This document shows, in pieces, positions 34,486-45,659 of a DNA stretch of 64,000 bases. Under the pieces are notes generated by a model. It was not told where the DNA came from. It searched no databases and worked only from the letters and a program-made list of their open reading frames with translations. The translations under genes were made by a program, and so were the position numbers. Position 1 is the first letter of the stretch. Each line of letters starts with the position of its first letter. Origin of the DNA: Galeruca laticollis (lineage: Eukaryota; Arthropoda; Insecta; Coleoptera; Chrysomelidae); the NCBI GenBank assembly GCA_963921935.1, contig OY998176.1:50989813-51053812 (forward strand), given 5' to 3'.

Positions 34486-37400
34486 ATGCCTGATACTGAA
34501 CACCAACCAAACAACCAAATTGAGGCAAATAGGGAAGAGCAAATTCGCCGGTTAACATTTGAACGCGGCCAATTAAAATCAAAATTAACAAAATTTATCA
34601 CGTTCTATGACAAAATATCCTCTGTAAACACAGATAAAATAAATGAATTAGAAAATCGTCTTGTAACTATTTTAGATATCATAAATAAATTTGATTTTAT
34701 TCAGTCTCAGTTAGAATATTTAAATGATAATGAAGAATCTGATGAAGAGCGTGACAATTTCGAAAATAAATATTACGCAGTCATAACAAAAGTTAAAAAT
34801 CTAATAAGTACTCATAGAAATGAACAAAGTACGTCTCAAAATGTCTCTCAACCTAGATTGCCTCAACAAAATCAGTCTACTTCTTCACTTCAAAACTCAA
34901 TAAAACTTTCAACATTAGAACTACCTAAATTCCAGGGAAATATCGATAAATGGAGTCAATTCAGGGATTTATTCATAACCTTAGTACATAATGATAATAC
35001 AATTGACAATGTAAGGAAGTTTTATTATTTAACAAGCTGTTTGGTTGGCGAAGCTCAAAAGGTAATCGCGTCAATAGAGGTAACCAATGATAACTACCCA
35101 GTTGCTTGGGATTTACTGATATCAAGGTACGATAACAAAAATCTCACAATAAAAAATCATGTAAATGCAATTTTAGACTTGCCGGTTATGAATAAAACAG
35201 GTTATACTCTGCGAAATCTATGTGACGACTTTCAAACAAGAGTTCGCGCGTTGAAAGTACTTGGCGAGTCCGTAGATCAGTGGAATTCAATTTTAATACA
35301 AATTTTAGTACGTAAACTCGACCATAATACAGAAAATGCTTGGGAGGAATATCTTATTACACAGAAAAGCATGTCTCCAACATTAAACGATCTAATAGCA
35401 TTTTTATCAGATAGGTGTGTGTTATTTGAAAAAAGAGAAAATCGGTACAATCATACTAAAGTATTAAGTGATGAAAATTATCATTCAAAAACAAAGCAAA
35501 GTGACTATCATACTAAAACGGATTATTCAAGCTACAAGAATCAAACTAACTTTAATAAGCATACATATCCTAAAAAACAATCAAATTATCTAAAGTCAAG
35601 CTCACACGTCTCAACATTTCTTCAAACATGTCCTCATTGTAAAGAGCAACATAAATTATACAGCTGTAAACAATTTCTCAATTTACCAGTGGCGTCGCGC
35701 ATTCCCATCGTCAACAAACTAAGGTTATGCCACAATTGTTTAAGATCTAATCATACAACTAATGAATGTATTTCTCAAGGCTGTAAACTATGCAACAAAA
35801 AGCATAATACAATACTTCATTTTGAAAATGCGGCAAACAGTAACTCATCAGCAAATATCAGTGTAAATAATGAAAATAACGTTTCCGCGCAGGAGTATAA
35901 CGAGGCAGCTCATTCGTCCAATGCATACTCAGTATCGAATTATGCAATAAATAGCAGTCAACAAATCATACTATCTACAGCACTCATTCCCATAAAAAAT
36001 AGTAGCGGTGGTTGGCAAACATGTCGAGCCCTATTAGATAGCGGATCTCAATCGAATTTTATCACGAAAAATTTAGCGGAAAATTTGGGGTTACCATTAT
36101 CAGACCTAAATGTCCCTCTTACAGGTGTAGGCGGCACTAATACTTTTACAAACAAACGAATTATCACAACCATTAAATCTTGTAATTCCGATTTCTCATC
36201 AAGGTTACATCTTCTTGTGTTACCAAAAATCACAGAGTTTTTGCCAACCTACACATTCAATAAAACATCATTACAATTACCTAAAAACATAATTTTAGCC
36301 GATGAGAGTTTTAATATCTCATCATCAGTCGATGTTTTGCTAGGAGCAGAAACATTCTACACTTTGTTATCATCAGGTCTGATCAAACTAGGCAAAAATC
36401 TTCCAGTATTGCAAAAAACAGTACTAGGTTGGGTAATCGCAGGTCCCATATTTGATAATAAAAATCAAGCTAGGTCTACTTGTCATTTATCTTTAATCAA
36501 TGATGATCAAAGGTTAGAAAATCAATTAGAAAAATTTTGGGCAATTGAAGATTACACCGGTAAAAAACATTTATCAGATGAGGAATCGAATTGCGAGGAA
36601 ATATTTAATACAACTGTGTCTAAGGATACAAATAATCATTTCATAGTAAACTTACCAATAAAAAAAAATATCGTTAACCTAGGTGATTCGTTGCAAAATG
36701 CAGTCAAACGTTTGTACGCGATGGAACGTAAATTCACAAAAAATTCTGAATTCAAGGATCAATATGTCAAATTCATGTCTGAATATGAAGAATTAGGGCA
36801 CATGTCCTGTATTAGCAATCCGTTCAGTACAGATTTAACAAAAAACATTTTTTACTTACCCCATCATGGAGTTATAAAGCAGTCGAGCCTTACAACAAAG
36901 TTAAGAGTAGTTTTCGATGGATCATGCAAAAGCACTAATGGCGTGTCATTGAATGATATTTTAATGGTAGGTCCTACATTACAGGCAGATTTATTTGATA
37001 TATTAATCAGATTTCGTAGACATAACTATGTTCTTACGGGTGACATAGCGAAAATGTACCGACAAATCAATATAACCGAAAGCCAGAGAGATCTTCAGCG
37101 AATAGTGTGGCGAGCGGATTCCTCTCAACCCATAAAACATTACCGATTAAATACTGTAACGTACGGAACATCAGCGGCATCCTTTTTAGCGGTTCGGTGT
37201 TTACAACAAGTTGCTATTGAAAATAAACATTTACATCCAAACGTGTGTCAAATCATTATGGAAGATTTTTATGTAGACGACCTCATCACGGGTTCCGAAT
37301 CTATAGAGGGTGCGATTGAAATTAAATCGGAAATATTCAACATTCTAAAGCAAAGCGGATTTGAGCTTCGGAAATGGGTTTCGAACGACCCTCGAATTAT

Positions 37401-38148
37401 TCAAAAAACAAATCTAGATGTTCATGATAAATACGAGGTTTTATGTCAGGAAACTAGTAAGACTCTCGGTCTTTGTTGGCAAGCTGGAAGAGATATATTA
37501 AAATATACAGTTAACACACAAGATTTAATCAACTCTAATATTTCAAAACGTACTATATTATCATCTATTTCTAAACTATTTGATCCGTTAGGACTTGTAT
37601 CGCCAATTATCATAAGAGCTAAAATTTTAATTCAGCAGCTTTGGTTATCAAAATTAGCGTGGGACGATCCCTTACCTCCAGAAATTAAGACAAGTTGGCT
37701 TAACTTCAGGGAGCAACTATCCGAAATCAATCATATCAGAATACCTCGTCAAGTAGTACTAAAAGCCATGTCTTACACCGAATTACATTGTTTTTGCGAT
37801 GCTTCGCTTAGTTCCTTTGGTGCATGTATTTATGTGAAATCAATTCATTCTAACGGTGCAGTTCTTATAAGACTACTTTGTGCAAAAACGCGCGTTGCTC
37901 CTATCAAAACTGTAACATTACCAAGACTTGAGTTATGTGGAGCTGTCTTATCAGCGCAATTATACCAACGAGTTTCAAATTCCTTAAAAATTAACATAGA
38001 TTCAGTCCACTTTTGGACTGACAGTACAATTGTCTTAGCTTGGTTGTCGTCTCCTCCAAATACTTGGAAAATATTTGTATCAAATCGCGTCGCTGAAATA
38101 TTGAGAATATCTACCAGACAACAATGGAGGCATGTACCCAGTAAATAA
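34486..38148 (+). CDS. BEL/Pao element C Gag-protease-reverse transcriptase-RNase H
   Basis: One open frame of 1220 codons starting MPDTEHQPNNQ. In order it has an N-terminal coiled coil (about 15-110), the Gag domain of DUF1759 type (LELPKFQGNIDKW at about 145), three cysteine knuckles (CPHCKEQHKLYSC from about 382, LCHNCLRSNHTTNEC, CKLCNKKHNTILHF), the DUF1758 aspartic protease (LLDSGSQSNF at about 517), reverse transcriptase (LRVVFDGSCKSTNG; LTGDIAKMYRQI; YVDD at about 929), the A17-type Pao region, and RNase H (CFCDASLSSFGAC at about 1103; LPRLELCGAV; WTDSTIVLAWL). It stops inside RNase H at HVPSK, where one extra base shifts the frame; the next frame (38132 onward) carries on with NPADILSRG. 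Apart from that it is intact, fitting the identical LTRs. Confidence 0.93.
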   Translation: MPDTEHQPNNQIEANREEQIRRLTFERGQLKSKLTKFITFYDKISSVNTDKINELENRLVTILDIINKFDFIQSQLEYLNDNEESDEERDNFENKYYAVITKVKNLISTHRNEQSTSQNVSQPRLPQQNQSTSSLQNSIKLSTLELPKFQGNIDKWSQFRDLFITLVHNDNTIDNVRKFYYLTSCLVGEAQKVIASIEVTNDNYPVAWDLLISRYDNKNLTIKNHVNAILDLPVMNKTGYTLRNLCDDFQTRVRALKVLGESVDQWNSILIQILVRKLDHNTENAWEEYLITQKSMSPTLNDLIAFLSDRCVLFEKRENRYNHTKVLSDENYHSKTKQSDYHTKTDYSSYKNQTNFNKHTYPKKQSNYLKSSSHVSTFLQTCPHCKEQHKLYSCKQFLNLPVASRIPIVNKLRLCHNCLRSNHTTNECISQGCKLCNKKHNTILHFENAANSNSSANISVNNENNVSAQEYNEAAHSSNAYSVSNYAINSSQQIILSTALIPIKNSSGGWQTCRALLDSGSQSNFITKNLAENLGLPLSDLNVPLTGVGGTNTFTNKRIITTIKSCNSDFSSRLHLLVLPKITEFLPTYTFNKTSLQLPKNIILADESFNISSSVDVLLGAETFYTLLSSGLIKLGKNLPVLQKTVLGWVIAGPIFDNKNQARSTCHLSLINDDQRLENQLEKFWAIEDYTGKKHLSDEESNCEEIFNTTVSKDTNNHFIVNLPIKKNIVNLGDSLQNAVKRLYAMERKFTKNSEFKDQYVKFMSEYEELGHMSCISNPFSTDLTKNIFYLPHHGVIKQSSLTTKLRVVFDGSCKSTNGVSLNDILMVGPTLQADLFDILIRFRRHNYVLTGDIAKMYRQINITESQRDLQRIVWRADSSQPIKHYRLNTVTYGTSAASFLAVRCLQQVAIENKHLHPNVCQIIMEDFYVDDLITGSESIEGAIEIKSEIFNILKQSGFELRKWVSNDPRIIQKTNLDVHDKYEVLCQETSKTLGLCWQAGRDILKYTVNTQDLINSNISKRTILSSISKLFDPLGLVSPIIIRAKILIQQLWLSKLAWDDPLPPEIKTSWLNFREQLSEINHIRIPRQVVLKAMSYTELHCFCDASLSSFGACIYVKSIHSNGAVLIRLLCAKTRVAPIKTVTLPRLELCGAVLSAQLYQRVSNSLKINIDSVHFWTDSTIVLAWLSSPPNTWKIFVSNRVAEILRISTRQQWRHVPSK

Positions 38149-39820
38149 CCCTGCGGATATACTTTCAAGGGGTACAACTGCAACCGAATTAAAAACAAAC
38201 ACTTTATGGTGGAACGGACCGCCTTGGCTATCATGCGACAATAAATTTTGGCCAAATCAACCGATCATTGCTAATGAAGTTCCCGAGAAGCGGCGATCAA
38301 ATCTAGTTGCACACACTTCTCAAACTAATAATTCAATATTTTTTCGCTATTCAACACTCTACAAGCTTAAGCGTGTTGTAGCTCTGTGTTTCAGATTTTT
38401 AAACAATAGTCGTAAGGGTACGCAAATAACATACGGTGAATTAACACTTGAAGAATTAAATAATGCAATGAAGGCATTATTAAAAATTGCGCAATTAGAG
38501 TCATTTCCACTGGAAATTCATTCTTTTCAAAAGGCAAAATCTCTTCCCAGGGAATCTAGATTATTAACTTTAAATCCATTTGTTGACTCTGACGGATTAA
38601 TCCGTGTCGGTGGTAGGCTTCTTAGAGCTAATATTGTATATGACAAAAAATTCCCAATTGTCATTCATCCGAAACACCCCCTTACTAAATTAATAATTCT
38701 AGATGAGCATCATAAGAAATTACATGCAGGTACTCAAACCATTTTAGCTTCGTTACGACAACAATATTGGCCTCTTAATGGGCAGATAACCGTTAAAAAC
38801 ATTGTTCGCAAGTGTGTAACCTGTTTTAGATTAAAACCAACTACATTAATTCAAAAAATGTCCGATTTACCTATTGACAGAATAACACCAAACCAACCAT
38901 TCTTCATTACTGGAGTTGATGTAGCTGGACCGTTTTTTATAAAGGATGGCAAATTAAGAAATAGAAAAATTATTAAAGCATATTTATGCCTGTTCATCTG
39001 CTTTACCACGCGCGCAGTACATTTAGAACCTATCAGCGATATGACTAGTGCTACTTTTCTTAACGCACTTAAGCGATTTACATCTCGACGAGGATTATGT
39101 AAAACAATCTATTCCGACAACGGCTTAAATTTTGTTGGCGCAAATAATGAATTGAGAGATATTGTTGAGACATTAAAAAATTTTGTAACAAATAAGGCCT
39201 TCTCAGAATTTTTCATGGAAAATCAAATTTGTTGGAAGTTTATACCAGCTTACTCTCCACATCATGGTGGCTTATGGGAAGCTGGAATTAAGCAGGCAAA
39301 AATTCACATATTAAAGGTATTGAAAAACATTCATCCCACATTTGAGGAACTTGCTACCATATTTTCACAGGTGGAGGCAATATTGAATTCGAGACCTATC
39401 ACTCCTCTATCCAACGATCCAAACGATTTTAGTGCCTTAACACCCGGGCATTTCCTAATTGGCCGCTCCTTGCTCTCAATTCCCCAGCATGATCATTCCA
39501 AACTTCCTACAAACAGGCTAACTCAGTACAAAGCTCTTGAGCAAGCTAGTCAACATTTCTGGTCCCGCTGGTCAAGAGAATATCTTTCTCTACTACAGAA
39601 TCGTAACAAATGGACGAATTCTGTACAGATGTCATTAACCCCTGGATCTATGGTGCTGCTAGTGGACAAGGATCTTCCTCCTCTAAAATGGAAACTGGGT
39701 CGAGTAGAAGAATTGCATCCAGGTCAGGATGGACAGATCCGAGTCGTAACTGTCCGAACTCCAACAGGCACTACCACTCGAGCAATTCAAAAACTTTGTA
39801 TGCTGCCATGTCAACAATAA
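38132..39820 (+). CDS. BEL/Pao element C integrase and C-terminal domain
   Basis: Continuation of the preceding polyprotein in the next frame, 562 codons from its first ATG, although that ATG is only the accident of the shift. It opens with the end of RNase H (NPADILSRGT), a linker, the integrase zinc region (HHKKLHAGTQ from about residue 193, CVTCFRLKP), and the integrase core with ITGVDVAGPF (about 260), YSDNGLNFVGANNEL (about 327) and GGLWEAGIKQAK (about 379), i.e. the D, D and E residues. The tail of DUF5641 type ends KLCMLPCQQ. The 3' LTR follows after 48 bp with the purine tract CGGCGGCGGGA. Confidence 0.92.
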   Translation: MYPVNNPADILSRGTTATELKTNTLWWNGPPWLSCDNKFWPNQPIIANEVPEKRRSNLVAHTSQTNNSIFFRYSTLYKLKRVVALCFRFLNNSRKGTQITYGELTLEELNNAMKALLKIAQLESFPLEIHSFQKAKSLPRESRLLTLNPFVDSDGLIRVGGRLLRANIVYDKKFPIVIHPKHPLTKLIILDEHHKKLHAGTQTILASLRQQYWPLNGQITVKNIVRKCVTCFRLKPTTLIQKMSDLPIDRITPNQPFFITGVDVAGPFFIKDGKLRNRKIIKAYLCLFICFTTRAVHLEPISDMTSATFLNALKRFTSRRGLCKTIYSDNGLNFVGANNELRDIVETLKNFVTNKAFSEFFMENQICWKFIPAYSPHHGGLWEAGIKQAKIHILKVLKNIHPTFEELATIFSQVEAILNSRPITPLSNDPNDFSALTPGHFLIGRSLLSIPQHDHSKLPTNRLTQYKALEQASQHFWSRWSREYLSLLQNRNKWTNSVQMSLTPGSMVLLVDKDLPPLKWKLGRVEELHPGQDGQIRVVTVRTPTGTTTRAIQKLCMLPCQQ

Positions 39821-39868
39821 GTGTTGCGTTTTTATTTGAAAGACATTGTCATTTCAACGGCGGCGGGA

Positions 39869-40152
39869 TGTTAAAGTGCAAATTCACTTGACCGACTATA
39901 AGCTGGGCCACTGCAATCCCTACCAACTAACTGCGTGAAGCGATGCGCAGACGAGCCAACGCGGGATGCGCAGACGACACAACGGACCATGCGCAGACGA
40001 GAAGACGGGGTCGTCGGTTTTCGAGCATCGTGGCAAGAAGATGCACTTTCATTTTCATTATATTAAAATTGTCATTTTTATAAATTATTGTGAGTAAAAT
40101 AAAGAATTGAAATTACAGTTCACTTAACTAACAACAAAATCATTATTCAACA
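39869..40152 (+). repeat. 3' LTR of element C (284 bp)
   Basis: TGTTAAAG...TTCAACA, identical by eye to the two 5' LTR parts combined. Followed by the GAATG target duplication at 40153-40157. Confidence 0.95.
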
Positions 40153-40157
40153 GAATG

Positions 40158-41079
40158 AAATATTTGTACTTGACCTTGCGCTTGCATCGAAAACAACTCT
40201 GCATTTCGTGGTAACTGCCGAGTCTCTCAAAACTGCGGTATGCGGTAAGAAAAATGTTTGTCCTTCTATTGAATTGTCCGATTCTAATAATCCTTTAAAT
40301 GTCATGTGTCCCATGTTTTCATAGTCTCGCATGAAATTGATATATTGCGATTTAAAACCGTCATTTTTTCCAAGACGTACTTCCAAATTTTTAAAACGAT
40401 TCAAAGCCATAATTTTTGTATTTCCCAATAAATCATGGCATTCTGGATTAAAAGGGTATTTTACGATAAATTTTCCGCGTTCGTCTCGTTTTGTGGTTGC
40501 CTTAAAATATTCTTCACAATACTGATCACTTTTTGACAACAAAATTTTAGCATCCAGCTCTTCAATTTGCCAAAATTTGGTTAAAGTATCATTTAATTGC
40601 TTATTCGATATTTTTGTATTACCGTTACAAACTTGCATTTTATTTGATCCCTTATTTAAATGAAGATTTCCGCTTATGATCCATCCCAAAGATGTTTCTT
40701 GTAGTACAGGTTTATTTTCTCCTAATTTTAATTTACCTTCTTTTAATAAGTCAAAGAAAATACCTGCTCCGAGTAATAAATCTATCTTTTTTGGTACGTT
40801 AAATTGTTCATCTGCTAGTTCGAGTCCTTTTGGTAACTTTAATAGGGTTTTATCAAAATTAATTAACGGTAATTTTGAAGTAATTTGAGATAAAACCAAA
40901 AATTGTAAGTTTAATTCAAAGTCTCCATTTTTTGATTTAATCTTTGCACATGTTCTATAATTTATTTTCGTTTCGATTTGATTTATTCCAGCTAACGGTA
41001 TATCAATTTTTTGACATTTTAGGCTTAATTTTTCTACTAAGGTTTCACTAATTAAGTTCGACTGACTACCTGAGTCGAG
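40158..41079 (-). pseudogene. Element B protease and first part of reverse transcriptase
   Basis: Same frame as the gag ORF upstream but after one TAA (41077-41079) that falls two residues before LDSGSQSNL, the protease active site. It then runs open through LPLINFDKTLLKLPKGLEL, IDLLLGAGIFF, LGWIISG (all DUF1758 landmarks), VKYPFNPECHDLLG, and the start of reverse transcriptase (HTAVLRDSAVTTKCRVVFDA). The frame is cut at SSTNIS by element C and resumes at 27930. Confidence 0.88.
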
Positions 41080-42759
41080 TTACGCAGTACATTTAATCCA
41101 TTTTTTACTATCGTTTTGAATAAGAACCGTTGCAGTGGATAATAAAACTTGATTCGAATCAGTAATCGTGTACGTGTGGGTTGCTTGTATATTTTCTTCA
41201 TCGAAATTACCATTTTGTGTATAATTTTCATCTGATTGATTTATTTCTGATGATATATTCTGGCTTCTTGTCGATATAGTAGGTCTTGAGTGTTGTGACG
41301 TTTCATTTTGACCAGGAGCGCAGAACGTGCTTGTTTGCTGATTGACTCTCGAATCGGCTGATTCTCTTGGCTGCGCATACGCCTGACGCGACGATGGTTG
41401 TTGCGAGGCAGCGTTGCCATATTGTGAACGTTGTATCGGATTTTGAATGTTTTGTTGAAATTGTCTGTAATTGTCTACGTGTAATGCGGTGTTATGTTTT
41501 AAATCACATTTTTTACATCCTCTGGATAAACAATCTTGTTTAAAATGACCAGATCTTAAATAGTTGGTGCATAATTTGTGTTTATATAATTCCTGATATT
41601 TTTCCTTAATATTTAAATTAATAAATTTTGGACATTGATAAATAAAATGATTTTTATTACAAGTTAAACATGTGTTTTCATTTGATGTGTTTATAGGTGA
41701 TTGAACGTGTCCCACTATCCTTAAGTTTGTGTTTTGTTTTCTGAATGGTGTTTTAATACGCGAAGAAGTGAATTCATTTGAATTATTGTGTTTTAAACTA
41801 TCCATAGAATGAACGGCTTCTAAAGTGAAGCACTTTTTTGTTAGAAATTCAGTGAATTCTGACATTGTTGGCAAACTTTGATCATTTTGTTTGTTTTCCC
41901 ATTCCTTTTTCGTTCGGTCATCTAATTTTTGCAAAATTATTGGAATCAATAGAACGTCCCACATTTTAACAGGTAATTGCAATTTTTCCAATGCAGATAA
42001 ATGTTGATATAATAAATCTAACAATTTTCTTAACATCGATGAAGATTCTCGTGTAATGTTCGGTAATTCGAACAATAATTGACATACGTGCGTGTTTATA
42101 ATAGCTCTACGATTTTCATATCGTTTTCTTAATAAGTCAAAGGCAATTGTGTAATTGTTGGCCGTTAAATCCAAATTTTCTATCAGTTTCAATGCGTCAT
42201 CCTGACAACATGATTTTAAATACATTAATTTTGACACCTCGCTAATATCCTGTCGGTTTTCTACCAAAGCTTCAAATTGATCGCGAAAACTAGACCAGGT
42301 TTCATATTTTCCGTAAAATTTGGGCAAATTTAAATCAGGAAGATTGGCAACAACGCTTTTATTTTGTAAATTAGGACTAAAAGTAGTTTGAAATTGAGAC
42401 TGTTTTATATTGAAATCATTTAATTGATGAAATTTAGCAATAATCTTTTTTGATTTAGAAATTTCCATGTAAAATAACGATTCGGTGTCTAACCTATTAG
42501 CCTTTTCATTGGAATCTAAATATTCTAAACGCGTTTGGACCCTATCAAACTCTAAAAAATCGTCTTCGACGCCTTTTAATCGACATTCGATTTGAAATTG
42601 GTCAAGGTTTTCTTCATTTTGCGATAAATAATTTGAAAACCGATCTAATCTATCCCTAATAACCTGTCTTACGTGCGATAATTCTGAAATTTCAACTTCA
42701 TCAGAGCTAACATCTATGTTACAGTTTTTTTGATTCTTTCGCGGCATTTTTCTTGGCAT
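41080..42759 (-). pseudogene. Element B Gag
   Basis: 559 codons starting MPRKMPRKNQKNCN. A coiled-coil N-terminus is followed by the DUF1759 region (LPDLNLPKFYGKYETW at about 150, YLKSCCQDDALKLIENL), cysteine knuckles (CLTCNKNHFIYQC, LCTNYLRSGHFKQDC where the second cysteine of the knuckle is a tyrosine, CKKCDLKHNTALH) and a Gln/Ser-rich linker with many NQS words before the protease. It ends at a premature TAA after KKWIKCTA. A leader of about 400 bp without coding content lies between this start and the 5' LTR (42760-43159). Confidence 0.88.
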
Positions 42760-43159
42760 ATGACGAGAATGATAGCTAATTTATGTTTATAATGTATAAA
42801 TATCCTAAACAATAACGAGAATTATTTTTTCTTTAGAAACGAGTATCTTAGAAGCGTGTTTAATTTGCGAATTAATGTTTGACAGGAATGTCACTATTAC
42901 TTGAATTAACAAATAACGATGTAATTATTACTTTTATACTAAAATAAGACGTGCGATTGATTTAAATTATCGATTTAAAATCAATTAATAACGAGAAAAC
43001 GTACGATACGATACGATAGAGGCTAAGCTGATTTTACACACTTTAAAGGAAAGGAATGATTGGCAGGAATTAAAGCGGTTAAATAATTAGAACGAGCTCA
43101 CCGGCATTATTGTTTCTATATATGTTCCTCCAGGTCCACCAGGTCGCTGTAGTTTCAAA

Positions 43160-43177
43160 TCTGGCTCGAAGCTTCCA
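43160..43177 (-). other. Candidate primer binding site of element B
   Basis: On the element strand TGGAAGCTTCGAGCCAGA follows the 5' LTR without a gap and starts with TGG. The tRNA is not identified. Confidence 0.5.
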
Positions 43178-43556
43178 TGTTTAATATCGTGGCATGACTT
43201 TTTGTATAACGGCTGTAAACGAAGGACCAGCTCAAAGAGAGCAATAAATAAATGGCTGTGTGGATGAAGGAACTGTTATGTGAATGATTATACATAAATT
43301 CGTGACGAAAATCCAATACTTTCTATAAAAATTTTATTTATTCGTTTACCGTGACATATATATTTTTCATGACGTTCTGTTTCTATTGACATTACATAAC
43401 AACTTTCTTTTATTTTTTTCATAACTCGCTTGCCAACACCATCGACAGTCGATAAAAAAGTTTTCTTTAACAATAAATACAGGTTGACAGCACTCGGCTG
43501 ACACTGTTGCCTTTTCATAATATAACAAAAAATATAGAACAAATATAAACTTAACA
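43178..43556 (-). repeat. 5' LTR of element B (379 bp)
   Basis: Same length as 24535-24913 and two substitutions by eye. On the minus strand transcription of element B would start here. Confidence 0.9.
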
Positions 43557-44304
43557 CACTCAATGTAAAAGTAAAAAACGATGTCAAACATGCGCTAATC
43601 AACACGAAGAAGATGAAGAAAACAATTAATGCGAATTAGAGAAATTCTGCATATATTGTAATACTTCAGATCACTCATCTATTTCTAGAGACTGCCCAGA
43701 TTATATCAAACAATATAATATTAAAAAAACGATGGCCTACCAGAATACAACGTTCAAGAAGGCTCAATTTTTGATAGAAAATCCTACTTATGCAAAAATT
43801 TCCACAAATAATAGATTTGATATACTTAAAAATGACGAAAATTTCCCAGAATTGCCATCAACGGGTGTGAATAACTTTCTTCTCAGAAAACCTAAAATTA
43901 ACCACGCCACAGATAGAAATAATTCTAAACTATCCAAAAAAATAAAATGCATCTCTCCGCCCATTTCTCCAACCTGTAATACTTCTGAATCTACTTATAC
44001 CAGAAATTCTTCACAGATCTCATCATATAATTTCAATAAAGATCATTCCAATATGACCCATATATCTGCCTCACCTTCTACTTCGCCCAAAGATAATTCT
44101 TCATTCAATCTCAATCAAATCATTACACAAATTACCTCTTTTATATTTGAAGTAATACAAAAACCGGAATCAATCAATGAAATTAAGATGAAAGACTATT
44201 TGTGTTCAATACTGAATAAAAGAGGCAATTTGTTCAAAAATATTGATGTAAATAATGAAAATAGTATGGAATACATAACTATTAATAGTGATGATGAGTA
44301 CTAA
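43557..44304 (+). pseudogene. LINE D ORF1, C-terminal part
   Basis: Picks up the zinc-knuckle region where element B broke it: QCKSKKRCQTCANQHEE, one in-frame stop (TAA 43627-43629), then FCIYCNTSDHSSISRDCP, a C-x2-C-H-C knuckle. The long C-terminal stretch (from 43732) is Ser/Thr/Asn-rich and low in complexity, with DILKNDENFPELP, a motif common before the end of such ORF1 proteins. Stop at 44302-44304. Confidence 0.75.
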
Positions 44305-45375
44305 TCGTAATATAACAATTCTCCAATGGAACATTCGATCTTTTCACCAAAACAAGGGTAGCCTTGAAAATTTATTGAATGAAAAAAATATTGATATTAT
44401 TGTTTTATCAGAATTATGGCTGAAACCACAAAATAATTATCATTTAAAAGGTTTTAACTTCCTACAAAAATGTAGAGATGACGGTTATGGCGATGTCGGA
44501 ATTCTTATCAAAAATTCAATCAACCATAAACAAGTGCAAGTCAATAACAATTTTAATAAAAATATAGAAGTTTGTGCAGCCGAAACAATTAACTGCAATC
44601 TTACCTTGGTATCAATATATAAACCACCTAATATTAATGCAAACAACAATGATTGGAAGCAATTGTTCCAACAATTTCCTGTAACAACAATCTTTTGTGG
44701 AGATTTTAATTCACATTTTAATATGTGGAGCCCCCATCCAGATACACCACAAGGAAGAATGTTAGCTGATGTTGTAGGTGATTTAGATTTCGTGGTACTT
44801 AATGACGGTACTCCTCCCAATCAATATAAATCAGCAGTTGATTTAACCATAACAACTCCTTCATTAGCAAGTAAAACACACTGGGAAGTAATAATTGATG
44901 ATACAATGGGATCAGATCCCTACCCAATAATCATGGAACTGCAAACCGTATCTTTTTCTAATTTAATCAACCCAACAACTAAATGGACCGATTCCCGCGC
45001 AGATTGGCCCTTGTTCAAAAGTAATATCGAATCCAAACTGAATTCTTCTGATTCAAATTTGTCTACAAATGGGGACAAACTTTCCTTCTTTTTTGAATTA
45101 CTTTCCAATTCCGCAAATCAAGCTATGCCTATAAAAAAACCCAACAAACAGCTCTATCCTAGACCCTACTGGTGGGATGCTGACTGTTCTAATGAACTGA
45201 AAAAAGCTTTAAATAAATATAAATGTCTGGCTAATTTAGAGAACTATTTGCATTATAAAAATGTTGCTGCTAAAGCAACAAGAATATTTAAGCAAAAACA
45301 GAAACAATGCTGGATTGATTATTTAAATAGTTTAAATAAAAGTACTCCTTTGTCGAAAATATGGAACAAAGTTAA
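44288..45375 (+). pseudogene. LINE D ORF2, endonuclease domain and start of linker
   Basis: Begins MMMSTNRNITILQWNIRSF, overlapping ORF1. It is an EEP endonuclease: LQWNIRS (N), IIVLSELWLKP (E), GILIKNSI, LVSIYKPPN, TIFCGDFNSHF (D and N), LDFVVLNDGT, AVDLTI and SDPYPI for the SDH motif, in which the usual histidine is proline. From about residue 300 comes the linker (RPYWWDADCSNELKKALNKY, STPLSKIWNKVK). It is cut by Harbinger at TAA 45373-45375. The loss of the catalytic histidine suggests the endonuclease was already dead or that the motif is atypical. Confidence 0.82.
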
Positions 45376-45659
45376 GGGTGCGTTGTAACACAGCATGGTA
45401 ACCAACAGGTCACGGGACCAAGGGTTAAACTACGGTTAACCATCGATCAATGGTTAAGCCATTTTTCGTTGTAACACAAATTGTGCAGCAGTGGTCACGT
45501 AACCAACGCATTTCAGTTGGTACAAGTGGTTTAATAATGAAAATTTCGAATTGACATTTAACAGAACATAATCACAAGGCATTATTTTATAGATTTTTAT
45601 TCTATTTCTGAAGGTATTTATCGGTATTTATTTAAAGTTACTTCAATTTTATTTTGAAT

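Larger units (their letters stand above)
27936..40152 (+). mobile_element. BEL/Pao retrotransposon C, plus strand, inserted in element B
   Basis: Flanked by a perfect 5-bp target duplication GAATG (27931-27935 and 40153-40157). Removing the block joins the reverse transcriptase of element B in frame (SSTNIS to NDLILAG). LTR termini are TGTTAAAG and TTCAACA. The 5' LTR is split by the P element at 28080-34125. The 3' LTR (39869-40152) and the two 5' LTR parts add up to the same 284 bp and look identical base for base, so the insertion is recent. Own length is about 6.2 kb. One frameshift separates the gag-RT and integrase parts. Confidence 0.93.
24535..43556 (-). mobile_element. BEL/Pao retrotransposon B, minus strand, split by element C
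   Basis: Two 379-bp LTRs, at 24535-24913 and 43178-43556, differ at only two positions by eye, both near the 3' half (ttttttcAc/ttttttcAt and ACACAATC/ACACCATC). Between them, on the minus strand, lie gag, protease, reverse transcriptase, RNase H and integrase, interrupted at a GAATG site by element C. Own length without C is about 6.8 kb. The element sits in LINE D ORF1. Flanks are CACAC on the left and CACTC on the right, inside an AC-rich target, so the expected 5-bp duplication is imperfect. Two stop codons make it defective. Confidence 0.9.

Noticed and set aside
38132..38148. Programmed frameshift between RT and integrase of element C
   Set aside because: BEL/Pao elements normally have one continuous frame, and element B has none here; a simple one-base gain is the easier explanation.
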